Assembly: GCA_900068845.1 (NCBI GenBank)
Contig: CEFQ01000004.1
Location: forward strand, 287,837-351,836
From: Enterobacter ludwigii
Lineage (GTDB): Bacteria > Pseudomonadota > Gammaproteobacteria > Enterobacterales > Enterobacteriaceae
Reading direction: 5' to 3'
DNA length: 64,000 nucleotides
Below the pieces are notes generated by a model. It did not search any database, was not told the origin of the DNA, and worked only from the letters and a program-made list of their open reading frames with translations. Numbering within the stretch: the first letter of the stretch is position 1; each line of letters opens with the position of its first letter. Positions 8,906 through 16,222 of the stretch are shown in pieces. Made by a program: the position numbers and the translations under genes.

Positions 8906-9384
8906 GTGACGCAATTGATCGCGCAGTGGGCTTAAACGCTGAAGATGCGCTGTATGGAACGCGCCGCCTGCGCCCGGAATTTGTTGATGGCGCGGAACAG
9001 TGCCGTCTATCGGTGCTGGCACCTAATGACGATCAGGGCTTAGCGCCGGACGTGCGTTTTGCGCTGGCGCAGCGCATGGCGATGCTCAATAACGATGCCG
9101 CGTTGCAAGCCGATTATCAGGCGCAGCTGGCAACCCTGCAGCCATCAGATCAACTGCTGGCGCTGGCAGCTGGCGCAAGCGAGCTGGCTGAACCGCTGGC
9201 AACCCTCGCGCGCCACGCCGACCTCGTTACCCAGCAGCCGATGAACGCCACCGAGCAGCATATTCGCCTGCTGGAGCAGGCAGGATTGAGCAATCCGCAA
9301 ATTGTGGCGCTCTCTGAACTGATCGCTTTTGTTAACTTCCAGACGCGCGTCGCGGCCGGATTACGTTTGTTGAGGTCTGCATGA
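8902..9384 (+). CDS. CMD/AhpD-like domain protein
   Basis: The frame is open from 8860, but AGGAG at 8888-8892 and the 4-bp overlap with the flavoprotein stop select GTG at 8902 (MSDAIDRAVGLNAEDALYGTRRL), 160 residues. All-helical; the C-terminal half (EQHIRLLEQAGLSNPQIVALSELIAFVNFQTRVAAGLRLL) has the helix pattern of the carboxymuconolactone decarboxylase fold, but there is no CxxC pair, so it lacks the redox cysteines of AhpD. It appears to be the paired partner of the next gene, as in the CMD and alkylhydroperoxidase pair I recall under the names Avi_7170/Avi_7169. Function unknown; perhaps a subunit or scaffold of the next protein. Confidence 0.75.
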   Translation: MSDAIDRAVGLNAEDALYGTRRLRPEFVDGAEQCRLSVLAPNDDQGLAPDVRFALAQRMAMLNNDAALQADYQAQLATLQPSDQLLALAAGASELAEPLATLARHADLVTQQPMNATEQHIRLLEQAGLSNPQIVALSELIAFVNFQTRVAAGLRLLRSA

Positions 9385-9947
9385 TTCCGTCGGTTAATCT
9401 TAAGCCTCTGTATTGGCATCCTTACATCACGCCGGTTGAGGTGGCAGATGCCACGCCTGCGCAGCTCGATGCGATGAAAGTGACGCCATCTAATAAGAAG
9501 ATCTCGGAATATGTGCGCACGCTGGCACACGATCCCGACAGCTACGTGGCGCGCACCGTGCTGTTCAACGCCATTATGTATGTAGAGGGCGGATTGGATC
9601 GCGCGGATCGGGAGCTCGGTGCGTTAGGGGCTTCAATCGTCAACGGCTGCAGATATTGCGCAGTGGTTCACGCGCGCCGCCATGCGCAATTGGCAGAAAG
9701 TGATGCAGTGGTGAGTGCGATCTACTTCGATCGCGCTGATGTGCTGGGCGAGCGTGACGCGGCGATCTACCGTTTTGCTCGCCGCTTGTCAGTCACGCCA
9801 GCAGAAGCCAGCGCCGAGGATATGGCGGCACTGCGCGCGGTCGGCATGAACGATCAGGAGATTATCGATCTGATCCACGCCATCGCCATTTTTGGCTGGG
9901 CTAACCGTCTGATGCATGTGCTTGGCCATGCTGATCTGAATAAATAA
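9381..9947 (+). CDS. alkylhydroperoxidase (AhpD-like) domain protein
   Basis: 188 residues; ATG at 9381 overlaps the previous stop (ATGA). The central NGCRYCAVVHARRH (residues about 90-103) is the C-x2-C-x3-H redox motif of AhpD-like peroxidases, in the helical CMD fold. FNAIMYVEGGLDRADRELGAL precedes it and the C-terminal IDLIHAIAIFGWANRLMHVLGH closes the fold. Such proteins reduce hydroperoxides with thiols. In this operon it could detoxify a peroxide made by the flavoprotein or process an oxidised product. Cytosolic; no signal peptide. Confidence 0.85.
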   Translation: MIPSVNLKPLYWHPYITPVEVADATPAQLDAMKVTPSNKKISEYVRTLAHDPDSYVARTVLFNAIMYVEGGLDRADRELGALGASIVNGCRYCAVVHARRHAQLAESDAVVSAIYFDRADVLGERDAAIYRFARRLSVTPAEASAEDMAALRAVGMNDQEIIDLIHAIAIFGWANRLMHVLGHADLNK

Positions 9948-9957
9948 GGGCTGCTGC

Positions 9958-10695
9958 ATGTTAGAACTCAACAATATTAAGCTCGCTTACGGCAGCACAC
10001 CGATCCTGAAAGGCGTCGATTTGTCAGTAAAACGCGGCGATGTGGTGTCGATCATCGGGCCAAGCGGTACCGGTAAAACCACGCTGCTACGCTGCATCAA
10101 CTATCTGGCGAAACCGGCGTCGGGCACCATACAGCTCGATCAAATTCGCATGGATTATCAGGCACCGGATAAAGCGGCGATCCAGGCGATCCGCCTGCGT
10201 ACCGCGATGGTGTTCCAGCAGTTCAACGTGTTCAAAAACATGACGGTGCTGGAAAACGTGATGGATCCGCTGATCGTCATTCAACGTAAAACTAAGCAGC
10301 AAGCGCGCGACATCGCCGTGCAGGAGCTGGATCGTGTGGGATTGGGCGCCAAGCTCGATCACTATCCATCCCAGCTTTCGGGTGGTCAGCTGCAGCGTAC
10401 CGGCATTGCCCGCGCGCTGGCGGTGCGTCCGGACGTCATGCTGTTTGATGAGCCGACCTCATCGCTCGATCCCGAGTTGGTGGGCGAGGTACTGAAAGTG
10501 ATTAAAGATGTGGCGTCTTCCGGCATTACCTCGCTGCTGGTGACGCACGAGATGCAGTTCGCCAAAAGTATCTCCAACCGCATTGTCTTTATGGATCAGG
10601 GTGTGGTGGCCGCGCAGGGCAGCCCGAGTGAGATATTTGATAATCCAACCCTGCCACGCCTTGCACAGTTCCTCAATTCAGAACGCGTATTCTAA
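9958..10695 (+). CDS. ABC transporter ATP-binding protein, polar amino acid type (GlnQ-like)
   Basis: 245 residues. Walker A GPSGTGKTT (residues about 33-41), Q-loop VFQQFNVFKNMTVLENV, signature LSGGQLQRTGIARAL and Walker B MLFDEPTSSLD, with H-loop LLVTHEMQFA. The closest general pattern is the GlnQ/HisP/ArtP family. The signature has T (QQRTGIA in place of the more usual QQRVAIA). AAGGG precedes the ATG. It energises the two permeases encoded at 11.6-13.0 kb. Confidence 0.92.
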   Translation: MLELNNIKLAYGSTPILKGVDLSVKRGDVVSIIGPSGTGKTTLLRCINYLAKPASGTIQLDQIRMDYQAPDKAAIQAIRLRTAMVFQQFNVFKNMTVLENVMDPLIVIQRKTKQQARDIAVQELDRVGLGAKLDHYPSQLSGGQLQRTGIARALAVRPDVMLFDEPTSSLDPELVGEVLKVIKDVASSGITSLLVTHEMQFAKSISNRIVFMDQGVVAAQGSPSEIFDNPTLPRLAQFLNSERVF

Positions 10696-10715
10696 TAATT
10701 AAAGGAATCAACGAC

Positions 10716-11531
10716 ATGCCTGCAATCAAAACCACATTACGTCGCCTGGCCGCGCCTGGCATCATCGCACTGGCGCTCATCAGCGGCAACAGCTTCGCGG
10801 ACGCGGTGCGCACCATCAAAATCGCGACTGCAGCGGAGTCTAAACCGCTGTCGTGGGGTGCGATTGGCCACGAGCCGCAGGGCTACGAGCCGGACGTGCT
10901 GAAAGCCATCAATGCCAAACTGCCGCAGTACAAATTCGTGATGGAAGGTGCGGCGGATATCGCCCAGGAAACCGGTCTGGCGACCGGTAAATATGACATG
11001 GCGAGCGGCGGCTATTACAAAGCGGCGACCCGTAGTAAACAGTTCCTGATTCCCGATGCACCTATTGGCGCCAGCCTGATGAAGATTTACAGCCGCAGCG
11101 ATAGCAATATCAATGGCATGAAAGATCTGGTCGGTAAAAATATCGTGCCGGTCACCGCCGGCGGTGGCGTGTACAAATTCGTCACGCAGTGGCAGCAAGA
11201 CAACCCGAACGACAAAGTCGATATCAAAGCATCGAGCGCGGGCGTGCCGTATCCAGATCGTCTGAAAGAAGTGCAGCGTGGTAAATATGATGCGCTGATC
11301 CTGCCTTCTAACCTCGGTGAGCAAACGGTGATCGACAACCAGAAACTGGCGATCAAAGCCAGCGAGCCGGTGGCCGTCAACAATACTTACGTGCTGATTC
11401 ACCGTTCTGCCGAGAACCAGGCGCTGAATGATGACATCACCAAAACGCTGAAAGAACTGAAAGCCGACGGCACGCTGGATAAGTTGGCGCAGAAGTGGTT
11501 TGGCGAAGATGTCACGAAGTACATGAAGTAA
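10716..11531 (+). CDS. periplasmic substrate-binding protein of the ABC importer
   Basis: 271 residues. Signal peptide with basic start (KTTLRRLAAPG), hydrophobic core IIALALISG and cleavage after NSFA. The mature protein has the family 3 solute-binding fold: IKIATAAESKPLSWG, GYEPDVLKAINAKL, DMASGGYYKAATRSKQFLI, GKNIVPVTAGGGVYKF, and the C-terminal LIHRSAENQALNDDITKTLKELKADGTLDKLAQKWFG. It should bind a small polar, amino-acid-like compound. The ligand cannot be read from the sequence. AAAGGA lies before the ATG. Confidence 0.9.
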   Translation: MPAIKTTLRRLAAPGIIALALISGNSFADAVRTIKIATAAESKPLSWGAIGHEPQGYEPDVLKAINAKLPQYKFVMEGAADIAQETGLATGKYDMASGGYYKAATRSKQFLIPDAPIGASLMKIYSRSDSNINGMKDLVGKNIVPVTAGGGVYKFVTQWQQDNPNDKVDIKASSAGVPYPDRLKEVQRGKYDALILPSNLGEQTVIDNQKLAIKASEPVAVNNTYVLIHRSAENQALNDDITKTLKELKADGTLDKLAQKWFGEDVTKYMK

Positions 11532-11563
11532 TAGATTCACTGTGCTTGATGATGCGTTGGCAA

Positions 11564-11587
11564 GGGCGGGCTGAAGGCCGCCCCTAC
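11564..11587 (+). repeat. intra-operon hairpin with CTAC tail
   Basis: GGGCGGGC-TGAA-GGCCGCCC followed by CTAC, between the binding-protein and permease genes. One mismatch in the stem. It resembles the GGT-NNN-CAT hairpin family only in the CTAC tail. Such a hairpin after a binding-protein gene usually protects its mRNA and lowers permease expression; inference. Confidence 0.6.
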
Positions 11588-11627
11588 GACGCATTCACCG
11601 GCTCTTTTTTTGCAGGAGTGTTTCACC

Positions 11628-12329
11628 GTGAATCTATCTTCGATGATTCCCGAGCTGCTCTCGGCGCTGCCGTTGACGCTTGGCATAATGTTTGTCGCGA
11701 TGATCGTCGGGTTCTTTCTGGCGTTGATCGCCACCGTATTCCGCGTGCGCCGCATTCCGGTCATCAGCCAGTTTGTCGATCTGTACGTCTCGTATGCGCG
11801 CAGCGTGCCGGTGGTGCTGCAGCTGTTTGTCGCTTTTTATGGCTTGCCGCTGGTGGCCGAGCAGTTTGGCTTCAGCGATTTTGTCACTGCTAATATTGCG
11901 GCGATGATTGGCCTGAGCCTTTATCACGGCGGTTATTTGTCGGAAGTGATGCGCCCGGCGTTTCTCGCCGTGGAGAGCGGCCAGCACGATGCCGCCGATA
12001 GCATGGGCTACAGCTTCCGCCAGAAAATGCTGCGCATAGTCGGACCGCAAGCGGTGCATTATGCGCTGCCTGGCTACGGCAATGCGATTATCTATCTGAT
12101 TCATAACGTGGCGCTGGTGATGTACATCGGTGCGGCGGATGTGATGGCGACCGCGCATCTGATCATGGAACGCGACTACAACCAGTATCAGTTCGGTACC
12201 TATCTGGTGCTGGCGGTGCTCTATTCGCTGCTGTGCGGCGTGGCCTGGTTGATTATCCGTTACTTCGAACAACGTCACGCGAAATACAGCTCGAAAACCG
12301 CTGCACGCGTCAAATTCACCAGCGTCTGA
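11628..12329 (+). CDS. ABC transporter permease 1, polar amino acid type
   Basis: The frame is open upstream from a TTG at 11610, but AGGAG at 11614-11618 sits 9 bases before GTG at 11628 (MNLSSMIPELLSALPLTLGIM), giving 233 residues. About five membrane segments, and the EAA loop AFLAVESGQHDAADSMGYSFRQKMLRIVGPQA typical of HisM/GlnP permeases. It pairs with the next gene as the membrane channel of the importer. Confidence 0.9.
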   Translation: MNLSSMIPELLSALPLTLGIMFVAMIVGFFLALIATVFRVRRIPVISQFVDLYVSYARSVPVVLQLFVAFYGLPLVAEQFGFSDFVTANIAAMIGLSLYHGGYLSEVMRPAFLAVESGQHDAADSMGYSFRQKMLRIVGPQAVHYALPGYGNAIIYLIHNVALVMYIGAADVMATAHLIMERDYNQYQFGTYLVLAVLYSLLCGVAWLIIRYFEQRHAKYSSKTAARVKFTSV

Positions 12330-12344
12330 TAAGGGAGAGAAACC

Positions 12345-13037
12345 ATGTTTGATCTTGAGGTTTTGCTACCGGACTTCTGGAGCATTCTCGATGCCGTGCC
12401 GGTAACGTTGCTGATGGCGGTGACGGTGTTTATCTGCTCAACGCTGCTCGGCGGGCTGTTTGCTTTTGTGGAGCATCGTCGCATACCGGTGCTGCGCCAG
12501 TTGGTGATCGCTTACAAGATTGCCTTCAAGGGCGTGCCGATGGTGGTGGTGATTTTCCTCGCCTATTACGGTTTGCCGCCGGCGCTGGATTTTGTCGCCA
12601 CGCTCATTGGCGTGAAAGTGAATGCGCACTCGCTGCCAAACTGGGTGATCATCATTGTCGCCTTGAGCGCCTGCGTAGCGGCGTTTCAGGCGGAAGTGTG
12701 GAAGGGTGCGCTCAACTCGTTTGATAGCGGACAATCGGACGCGGCGTTGTCGCTCGGCTACAGCGGCGGCCAGCTGTTTCGTCGGGTGATGTTCCCGCAG
12801 ATTATCGTGGCGGCGATCCCCGATCTGGCGAACGCCTTTATGGTGATCATGAAAGCGCTGTCGCTGGCGTTTGCCATTGAAGTGGTGGATATTTTTGCGC
12901 AGGCACAGTTGACTGCAGCGCTCAATTTCTACTATCTCGAAGCCTTCCTGGTTGCCGTGGTGTTCTACATGGTGATTGCGTATGTCGTTACCAAGATCGC
13001 CGACAAGATTGAGGCAGCGCTGCGGGTGCGGACGTAA
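12345..13037 (+). CDS. ABC transporter permease 2, polar amino acid type
   Basis: 230 residues, ATG at 12345 after AAGGGAGAG. Starts with LPDFWSILDAVPVTLLMAVTVFICSTLLGG, contains the EAA loop ALNSFDSGQSDAALSLGYSGGQLFRRVMFPQIIVAAIPDL, and ends with a basic tail (KIADKIEAALRVRT). Partner of the preceding permease; last gene of the operon before a double hairpin and a T run. Confidence 0.9.
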   Translation: MFDLEVLLPDFWSILDAVPVTLLMAVTVFICSTLLGGLFAFVEHRRIPVLRQLVIAYKIAFKGVPMVVVIFLAYYGLPPALDFVATLIGVKVNAHSLPNWVIIIVALSACVAAFQAEVWKGALNSFDSGQSDAALSLGYSGGQLFRRVMFPQIIVAAIPDLANAFMVIMKALSLAFAIEVVDIFAQAQLTAALNFYYLEAFLVAVVFYMVIAYVVTKIADKIEAALRVRT

Positions 13038-13041
13038 GCCC

Positions 13042-13115
13042 AGGTCGCCATGAATGGCGACCCTACAAATCCGTACCGAGTCGTTGTAGGGTGCGCATTC
13101 ATGCGCACCTTTTTT
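13042..13115 (+). terminator. paired GGT-NNN-CAT hairpins ending the ABC operon
   Basis: First hairpin GGTCGCCATGAATGGCGACC (13043-13062) with tail CTACAA; second GGTGCGCATTCATGCGCACC (13090-13109) preceded by TTGTAG and followed by a T run at 13110-13115. The two are in inverted orientation. The second hairpin with its T run has the form of an intrinsic terminator 70 bp after the permease stop. Confidence 0.8.
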
Positions 13116-13127
13116 ATCGCCATCATA

Positions 13128-13162
13128 ACTTTCATTCTGCAAGTTACTTGCAAAATGAAAGT
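13128..13162. promoter_or_regulatory. 17-bp-arm dyad before the HxlR gene
   Basis: ACTTTCATTCTGCAAGT (13128-13144) and ACTTGCAAAATGAAAGT (13146-13162) are inverted around one base with a single mismatch. The dyad lies 48 bp before the HxlR start and has no T run, so an operator is more likely than a terminator. HxlR-family dimers bind such sites, often in their own promoter. Confidence 0.65.
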
Positions 13163-13209
13163 CACTCTGCAACAGTATCCGCCACCAGAACAATGTCGGA
13201 TATCCAACC

Positions 13210-13740
13210 TTGAAAAACCAACCTCTCTGCAACATGCCTTGTCCCATCGCGCGCAGCCTTGGCCGCATAGGTGATGGCTGGAGCATGTTGATCATGCGCG
13301 ATGCGCTGGCCGGTTTTACCCGCTTCGATGAGTTCCAGAAAAGCAGCGGCGTGGCGCCCAATATTCTTTCACGTCGGCTAAAAGAGTTGGTGGAGGATGG
13401 GCTGCTGGAGAAGGTGTGTTACAGCACCAGCCCGGCACGCTTTGAATACCACCTGACGCCCGCCGGGCGCGATTTCCGCAGCGTGATTCTGGCGCTGGCG
13501 GAGTGGGGCAGCACACACTTCTCGCCGGAAGGTCGCCAGATGCAGCTGGTGGAAATCGCCACGCAGCGGCCGGTACAAGTGCAACTGGTTGATAGCGACA
13601 ATGGCCAGCCGCTCACCTTGGAAAAATATCAGATGGTACCGGGCCCGGCGGCGTCGCCGATGATTCACTATCGCCACGACTACCTGCAGAAAAAGCACGC
13701 CGGAGATCACACACAAAAGTTTGCGCCGCCGTCGCTGTAA
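13210..13740 (+). CDS. HxlR-family transcriptional regulator
   Basis: 176 residues from a TTG at 13210; an ATG at 13234 (MPCPIARSLGRIGDGWSMLI) is the alternative start and neither has a clear ribosome binding site. The winged helix domain shows CPIARSLGRIGDGWSMLIMRDALAGFTRFDEFQKSSGVAPNILSRRLKELVEDGLLEK, the HxlR pattern including the conserved first cysteine used for redox or electrophile sensing in some members. A C-terminal extension of about 70 residues (QLVEIATQRPVQVQLVDSDNGQPL) is longer than in minimal HxlR proteins. It stands between the flavoprotein/ABC operon and the FabF-like gene and may control either. Confidence 0.85.
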   Translation: MKNQPLCNMPCPIARSLGRIGDGWSMLIMRDALAGFTRFDEFQKSSGVAPNILSRRLKELVEDGLLEKVCYSTSPARFEYHLTPAGRDFRSVILALAEWGSTHFSPEGRQMQLVEIATQRPVQVQLVDSDNGQPLTLEKYQMVPGPAASPMIHYRHDYLQKKHAGDHTQKFAPPSL

Positions 13741-13782
13741 GCAGGGCAACCCGGATAAGCACACCTTTGGAAGGAGCGATCA

Positions 13783-15048
13783 ATGAGCACAAAAATTGTT
13801 ATTACTGGCATGGGATTAGTGTCGCCGCTGGGCTGTGGAACGGAAGCGGCATGGCAGTCGCTGCTGGCGGGAAAGTCGGGTATTAGCGCCTTACCGCCGG
13901 AAATGGTGCAGGACATTGCCTGCAAGATCGCCGGACAAGTGCCAACGTTAGGGCAGGATCCGCAGCACGGCTTTAATCCCGACGGCATCATTGCCGTCAA
14001 AGATCGCAAAAAGATGGATCGCTTTATCGAATTTGCGTTGGTGGCGGCCCATGAAGCGCTGACGCAGGCCAACTGGTTTCCGCAGGATGTGGGGCCGCAG
14101 CAACGTACCGCCACGGTCATCGCCACCGGCATTGGCGGCTTTAATGAAATCGCCAACGCGGTGGAAACCACAGCTGAACGTGGGCCGCGTCGTCTGTCGC
14201 CGTTTACTATTCCCTCGTTCCTGGCCAATCTCGCCGCCGGACATGTTTCCATTGCGCACGGTTTTCGCGGGCCAATCGGCGCGCCGGTGACCGCCTGCGC
14301 GGCGGGTGCGCAGGCGATTGGTGATGCCGCCCGCTTGATTCGCAGTGGCGAAGCGGATATTGCGCTGTGCGGCGGCACCGAAGCGGCGATCCATCGCGTC
14401 AGCCTGGCCGGATTTGCGGCGGCGAAGGCGATGTCGGGCGGCTTTAACGATCGTCCTGAGCAGGCTTCGCGTCCGTTTGATCGTGACCGTGACGGCTTTG
14501 TGATGGGCGAAGGCGCGGGTTTGTTGGTGATTGAATCGCTGGAGCATGCTCAGGCGCGCGGCGCGACGCCGCTGGCGGAGTTAGTGGGCTACGGCACCAG
14601 CGCCGATGCTTACCATCTCACCGCCGGTCCGGAAAATGGCGAAGGGGCACGACGCGCGATGGAAACCGCGCTGGCGCAGGCCGGCATTTCGCCTGCTGAG
14701 GTGCAGCACATCAATGCGCATGCCACCTCGACGCCGGTGGGCGACAAAGGCGAACTGGCCGCGATCGGTTCGCTGTTTGCCGGCAGCAATGTGGCGATCA
14801 CTTCCACTAAATCCGCCACCGGACATCTGCTGGGTGCTGCGGGCGGGGTGGAAGCGATCTTCTCGATTCTGGCGTTGCGCGATCAAATTGCACCGCCAAC
14901 GCTGAATCTGCAGTATCCGGATGAAGCCGCTGCCGGGCTAAATCTGGTGGCATTGCAGCCACAACCGACCGCAATGACCTATGCATTGTCTAACGGATTT
15001 GGCTTTGGCGGCGTTAATGCCAGTTTGTTGTTTAAAGCCTGGCGATAG
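13783..15048 (+). CDS. beta-ketoacyl-ACP synthase, FabF-type, second-copy ketosynthase
   Basis: 421 residues, the FabF length. N-terminus KIVITGMGLVSPLGCGTEAAW; active-site cysteine in PVTACAAGAQAIGDA (about residue 170); catalytic histidines in NAHATSTPVGDKGE and KSATGHLLGAAGGVEA; C-terminal SNGFGFGGVNASLLF. All parts of a working KAS II are present. It would condense malonyl-ACP with an acyl-ACP. There is no acpP, fabG or other fatty-acid gene here, so this is a paralog outside the fab cluster. GGAAGGAG precedes the ATG. It is followed by a MarR regulator. Confidence 0.9.
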   Translation: MSTKIVITGMGLVSPLGCGTEAAWQSLLAGKSGISALPPEMVQDIACKIAGQVPTLGQDPQHGFNPDGIIAVKDRKKMDRFIEFALVAAHEALTQANWFPQDVGPQQRTATVIATGIGGFNEIANAVETTAERGPRRLSPFTIPSFLANLAAGHVSIAHGFRGPIGAPVTACAAGAQAIGDAARLIRSGEADIALCGGTEAAIHRVSLAGFAAAKAMSGGFNDRPEQASRPFDRDRDGFVMGEGAGLLVIESLEHAQARGATPLAELVGYGTSADAYHLTAGPENGEGARRAMETALAQAGISPAEVQHINAHATSTPVGDKGELAAIGSLFAGSNVAITSTKSATGHLLGAAGGVEAIFSILALRDQIAPPTLNLQYPDEAAAGLNLVALQPQPTAMTYALSNGFGFGGVNASLLFKAWR

Positions 15049-15060
15049 GTTTTCTATAAT
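15032..15060 (+). promoter_or_regulatory. promoter of the MarR gene inside the 3' end of the FabF-like gene
   Basis: A perfect -10 hexamer TATAAT at 15055-15060 follows a poor -35 (TTAAAG at 15032-15037, 17-bp spacing). The expected start of transcription is near 15067, only about 17 bases before the MarR ATG. Confidence 0.5.
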
Positions 15061-15083
15061 GGGGGCATTGATAGCGCGCAGGA

Positions 15084-15515
15084 ATGCCCTCTTTGACCAC
15101 TGAAACTGAAACCCAACAGCTGGCGGAAGCGCTCCGCCAGCTTGTCAGCCACTTCGTACGCACTGTGCGGGTAAGCACCGCGACCGTGCGCACTTCGCAA
15201 TATGAAACCTTAGATCTGCTCGACAGCCATGACGCGCTCTCCATCGCCGACCTCGCACGGCTGCGCGGCGTGAAGCATCAAAGCATGCGATTAGTGATTA
15301 ATGAACTGGAGGCGCAGGGTTTGGTGCTGCGGCAGAAAAGCGCGCAGGACGCGCGGGCGCAAGTGATTGTGCTCAGCGATCGGGCCCACGCTGCGCTGGC
15401 CGAGGCACGCGAACAGCGTGTTGCCTGGATTGCCGCACGCATCGACGCAACGCTTAACCAGCAGGATCGTGACGATCTGCAAACGGGTCTGGCGGCGCTG
15501 CGTAAGCTGCTTTAA
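15084..15515 (+). CDS. MarR-family transcriptional regulator
   Basis: 143 residues. Winged helix LSIADLARLRGVKHQSMRLVINELEAQGLVLRQKSAQDARAQVIVLSDRAHAAL with the MarR wing (D-x-R), flanked by long dimerisation helices. ATG at 15084 touches AGGA directly; TTG at 15093 would have better spacing, so the exact start is open. It converges on, and overlaps by 4 bp, the SnoaL-like gene, whose promoter holds a perfect palindrome suited to a MarR dimer. Confidence 0.88.
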   Translation: MPSLTTETETQQLAEALRQLVSHFVRTVRVSTATVRTSQYETLDLLDSHDALSIADLARLRGVKHQSMRLVINELEAQGLVLRQKSAQDARAQVIVLSDRAHAALAEAREQRVAWIAARIDATLNQQDRDDLQTGLAALRKLL

Positions 15516-15934
15516 TCCGCCGCGCTGGCGCTGCGCAGCTGATCGATCACCGCCGCCAGCGTGTTCATGCCCCAATGTTCAGCGTATTTTCCCGCTTCGA
15601 TGCGCACCATATCGATCACTGCGATCGTCACCGCTAAACCGGTGGGCGCAATGCCCATCAACGATCCGCTGTGCACGCCGCGGATGCTTTTGCGCGTGGT
15701 AACCCAATCGCGTTCGGCGATCTGATCCTCAATGTGTACCTGCAAATCAGAAAACGCGGGGCGCAGGATCTGATCGAACGTGTGCCATAAGCTTTCACCA
15801 TCGCTGGGCGCGCCGGGCGGCGCGGAGCGGTTAATAAAATTCTGCGCGACGAGCTGATCGAAAGCCTGACGATCGCCTTCGGCAATCACCTGCTGATTGA
15901 AACGGCGTACCACGGCTTTGTTCTGTTCTGACAT
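15512..15934 (-). CDS. SnoaL-like / ester cyclase family protein (NTF2 fold)
   Basis: 140 residues: MSEQNKAVVRRFNQQVIAEGDRQAFDQLVAQNFINRSAPPG is the start pattern of the SnoaL-like polyketide cyclase family, followed by W-TTRKSIRGVHSG and WGMNTLAAVIDQL. Small alpha+beta barrel proteins of this kind act as cyclases, isomerases or binding proteins; substrates are rarely known. Cytosolic. The upstream palindrome and the neighbouring MarR gene suggest it is the regulated target of that repressor. Confidence 0.82.
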   Translation of the reverse strand: MSEQNKAVVRRFNQQVIAEGDRQAFDQLVAQNFINRSAPPGAPSDGESLWHTFDQILRPAFSDLQVHIEDQIAERDWVTTRKSIRGVHSGSLMGIAPTGLAVTIAVIDMVRIEAGKYAEHWGMNTLAAVIDQLRSASAAD

Positions 15935-15949
15935 GATGAGTCTCCGCTG

Positions 15950-15976
15950 AATATATACAGTCTAACTGTATATATT
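15950..15976. promoter_or_regulatory. perfect 12-bp-arm palindrome, probable MarR operator
   Basis: AATATATACAGT (15950-15961), CTA, then ACTGTATATATT (15965-15976), a perfect inverted repeat 16 bp before the SnoaL-like start codon. No T run. Size and symmetry fit a MarR or TetR dimer; the only such regulator nearby is the convergent MarR gene. Confidence 0.7.
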
Positions 15977-16023
15977 TAACGGCAAGTGAGTCGCGCGGGT
16001 TTGATATGTTGTGCGGTGAGCTG

Positions 16024-16202
16024 TGCGTGAAGGGGCCGCCAGGAATAGCGTAATGCTTGTCAGTGAGGAGATGAAACCTCAATTACCGAGCGCACATAGT
16101 GCAGCGGCGCAATTCATTGCGCGATAAATCGCGGCGCTACGGAATGTGCGGTGGTTAGATACGGTGCTTGACTGATCGGCATGACACCATGAATGGCGAC
16201 CC
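16024..16202 (+). repeat. composite long inverted repeat, copy 1
   Basis: The 40-bp core (16101-16140, with GCAGCGGC and GGCGCTAC variant ends, so its closing stem is partly broken) is flanked by AGATGAAACCTCAATTACCGAGCGCAC on the left and by GGAATGTGCGGTGGTTAGAT on the right. Outer inverted arms are GCGTAATGCTTGTCAGTGAG and CTTGACTGATCGGCATGACACC. This 179-bp copy is the most diverged of four (others at 22795, 24985, 58687). Confidence 0.8.
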
Positions 16203-16222
16203 AACAATGGCGGGTGTTGTAG

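Noticed and set aside
10737..11594. A 285-codon minus-strand frame
   Set aside because: Antisense to the substrate-binding protein gene, which has a clear signal peptide and fold.
11610..11630. TTG at 11610 as the start of permease 1
   Set aside because: It overlaps the ribosome binding site AGGAG that serves the GTG at 11628.
12438..13361. A 307-codon minus-strand frame
   Set aside because: Crosses the second permease gene and the terminator hairpins in antisense; no family features.
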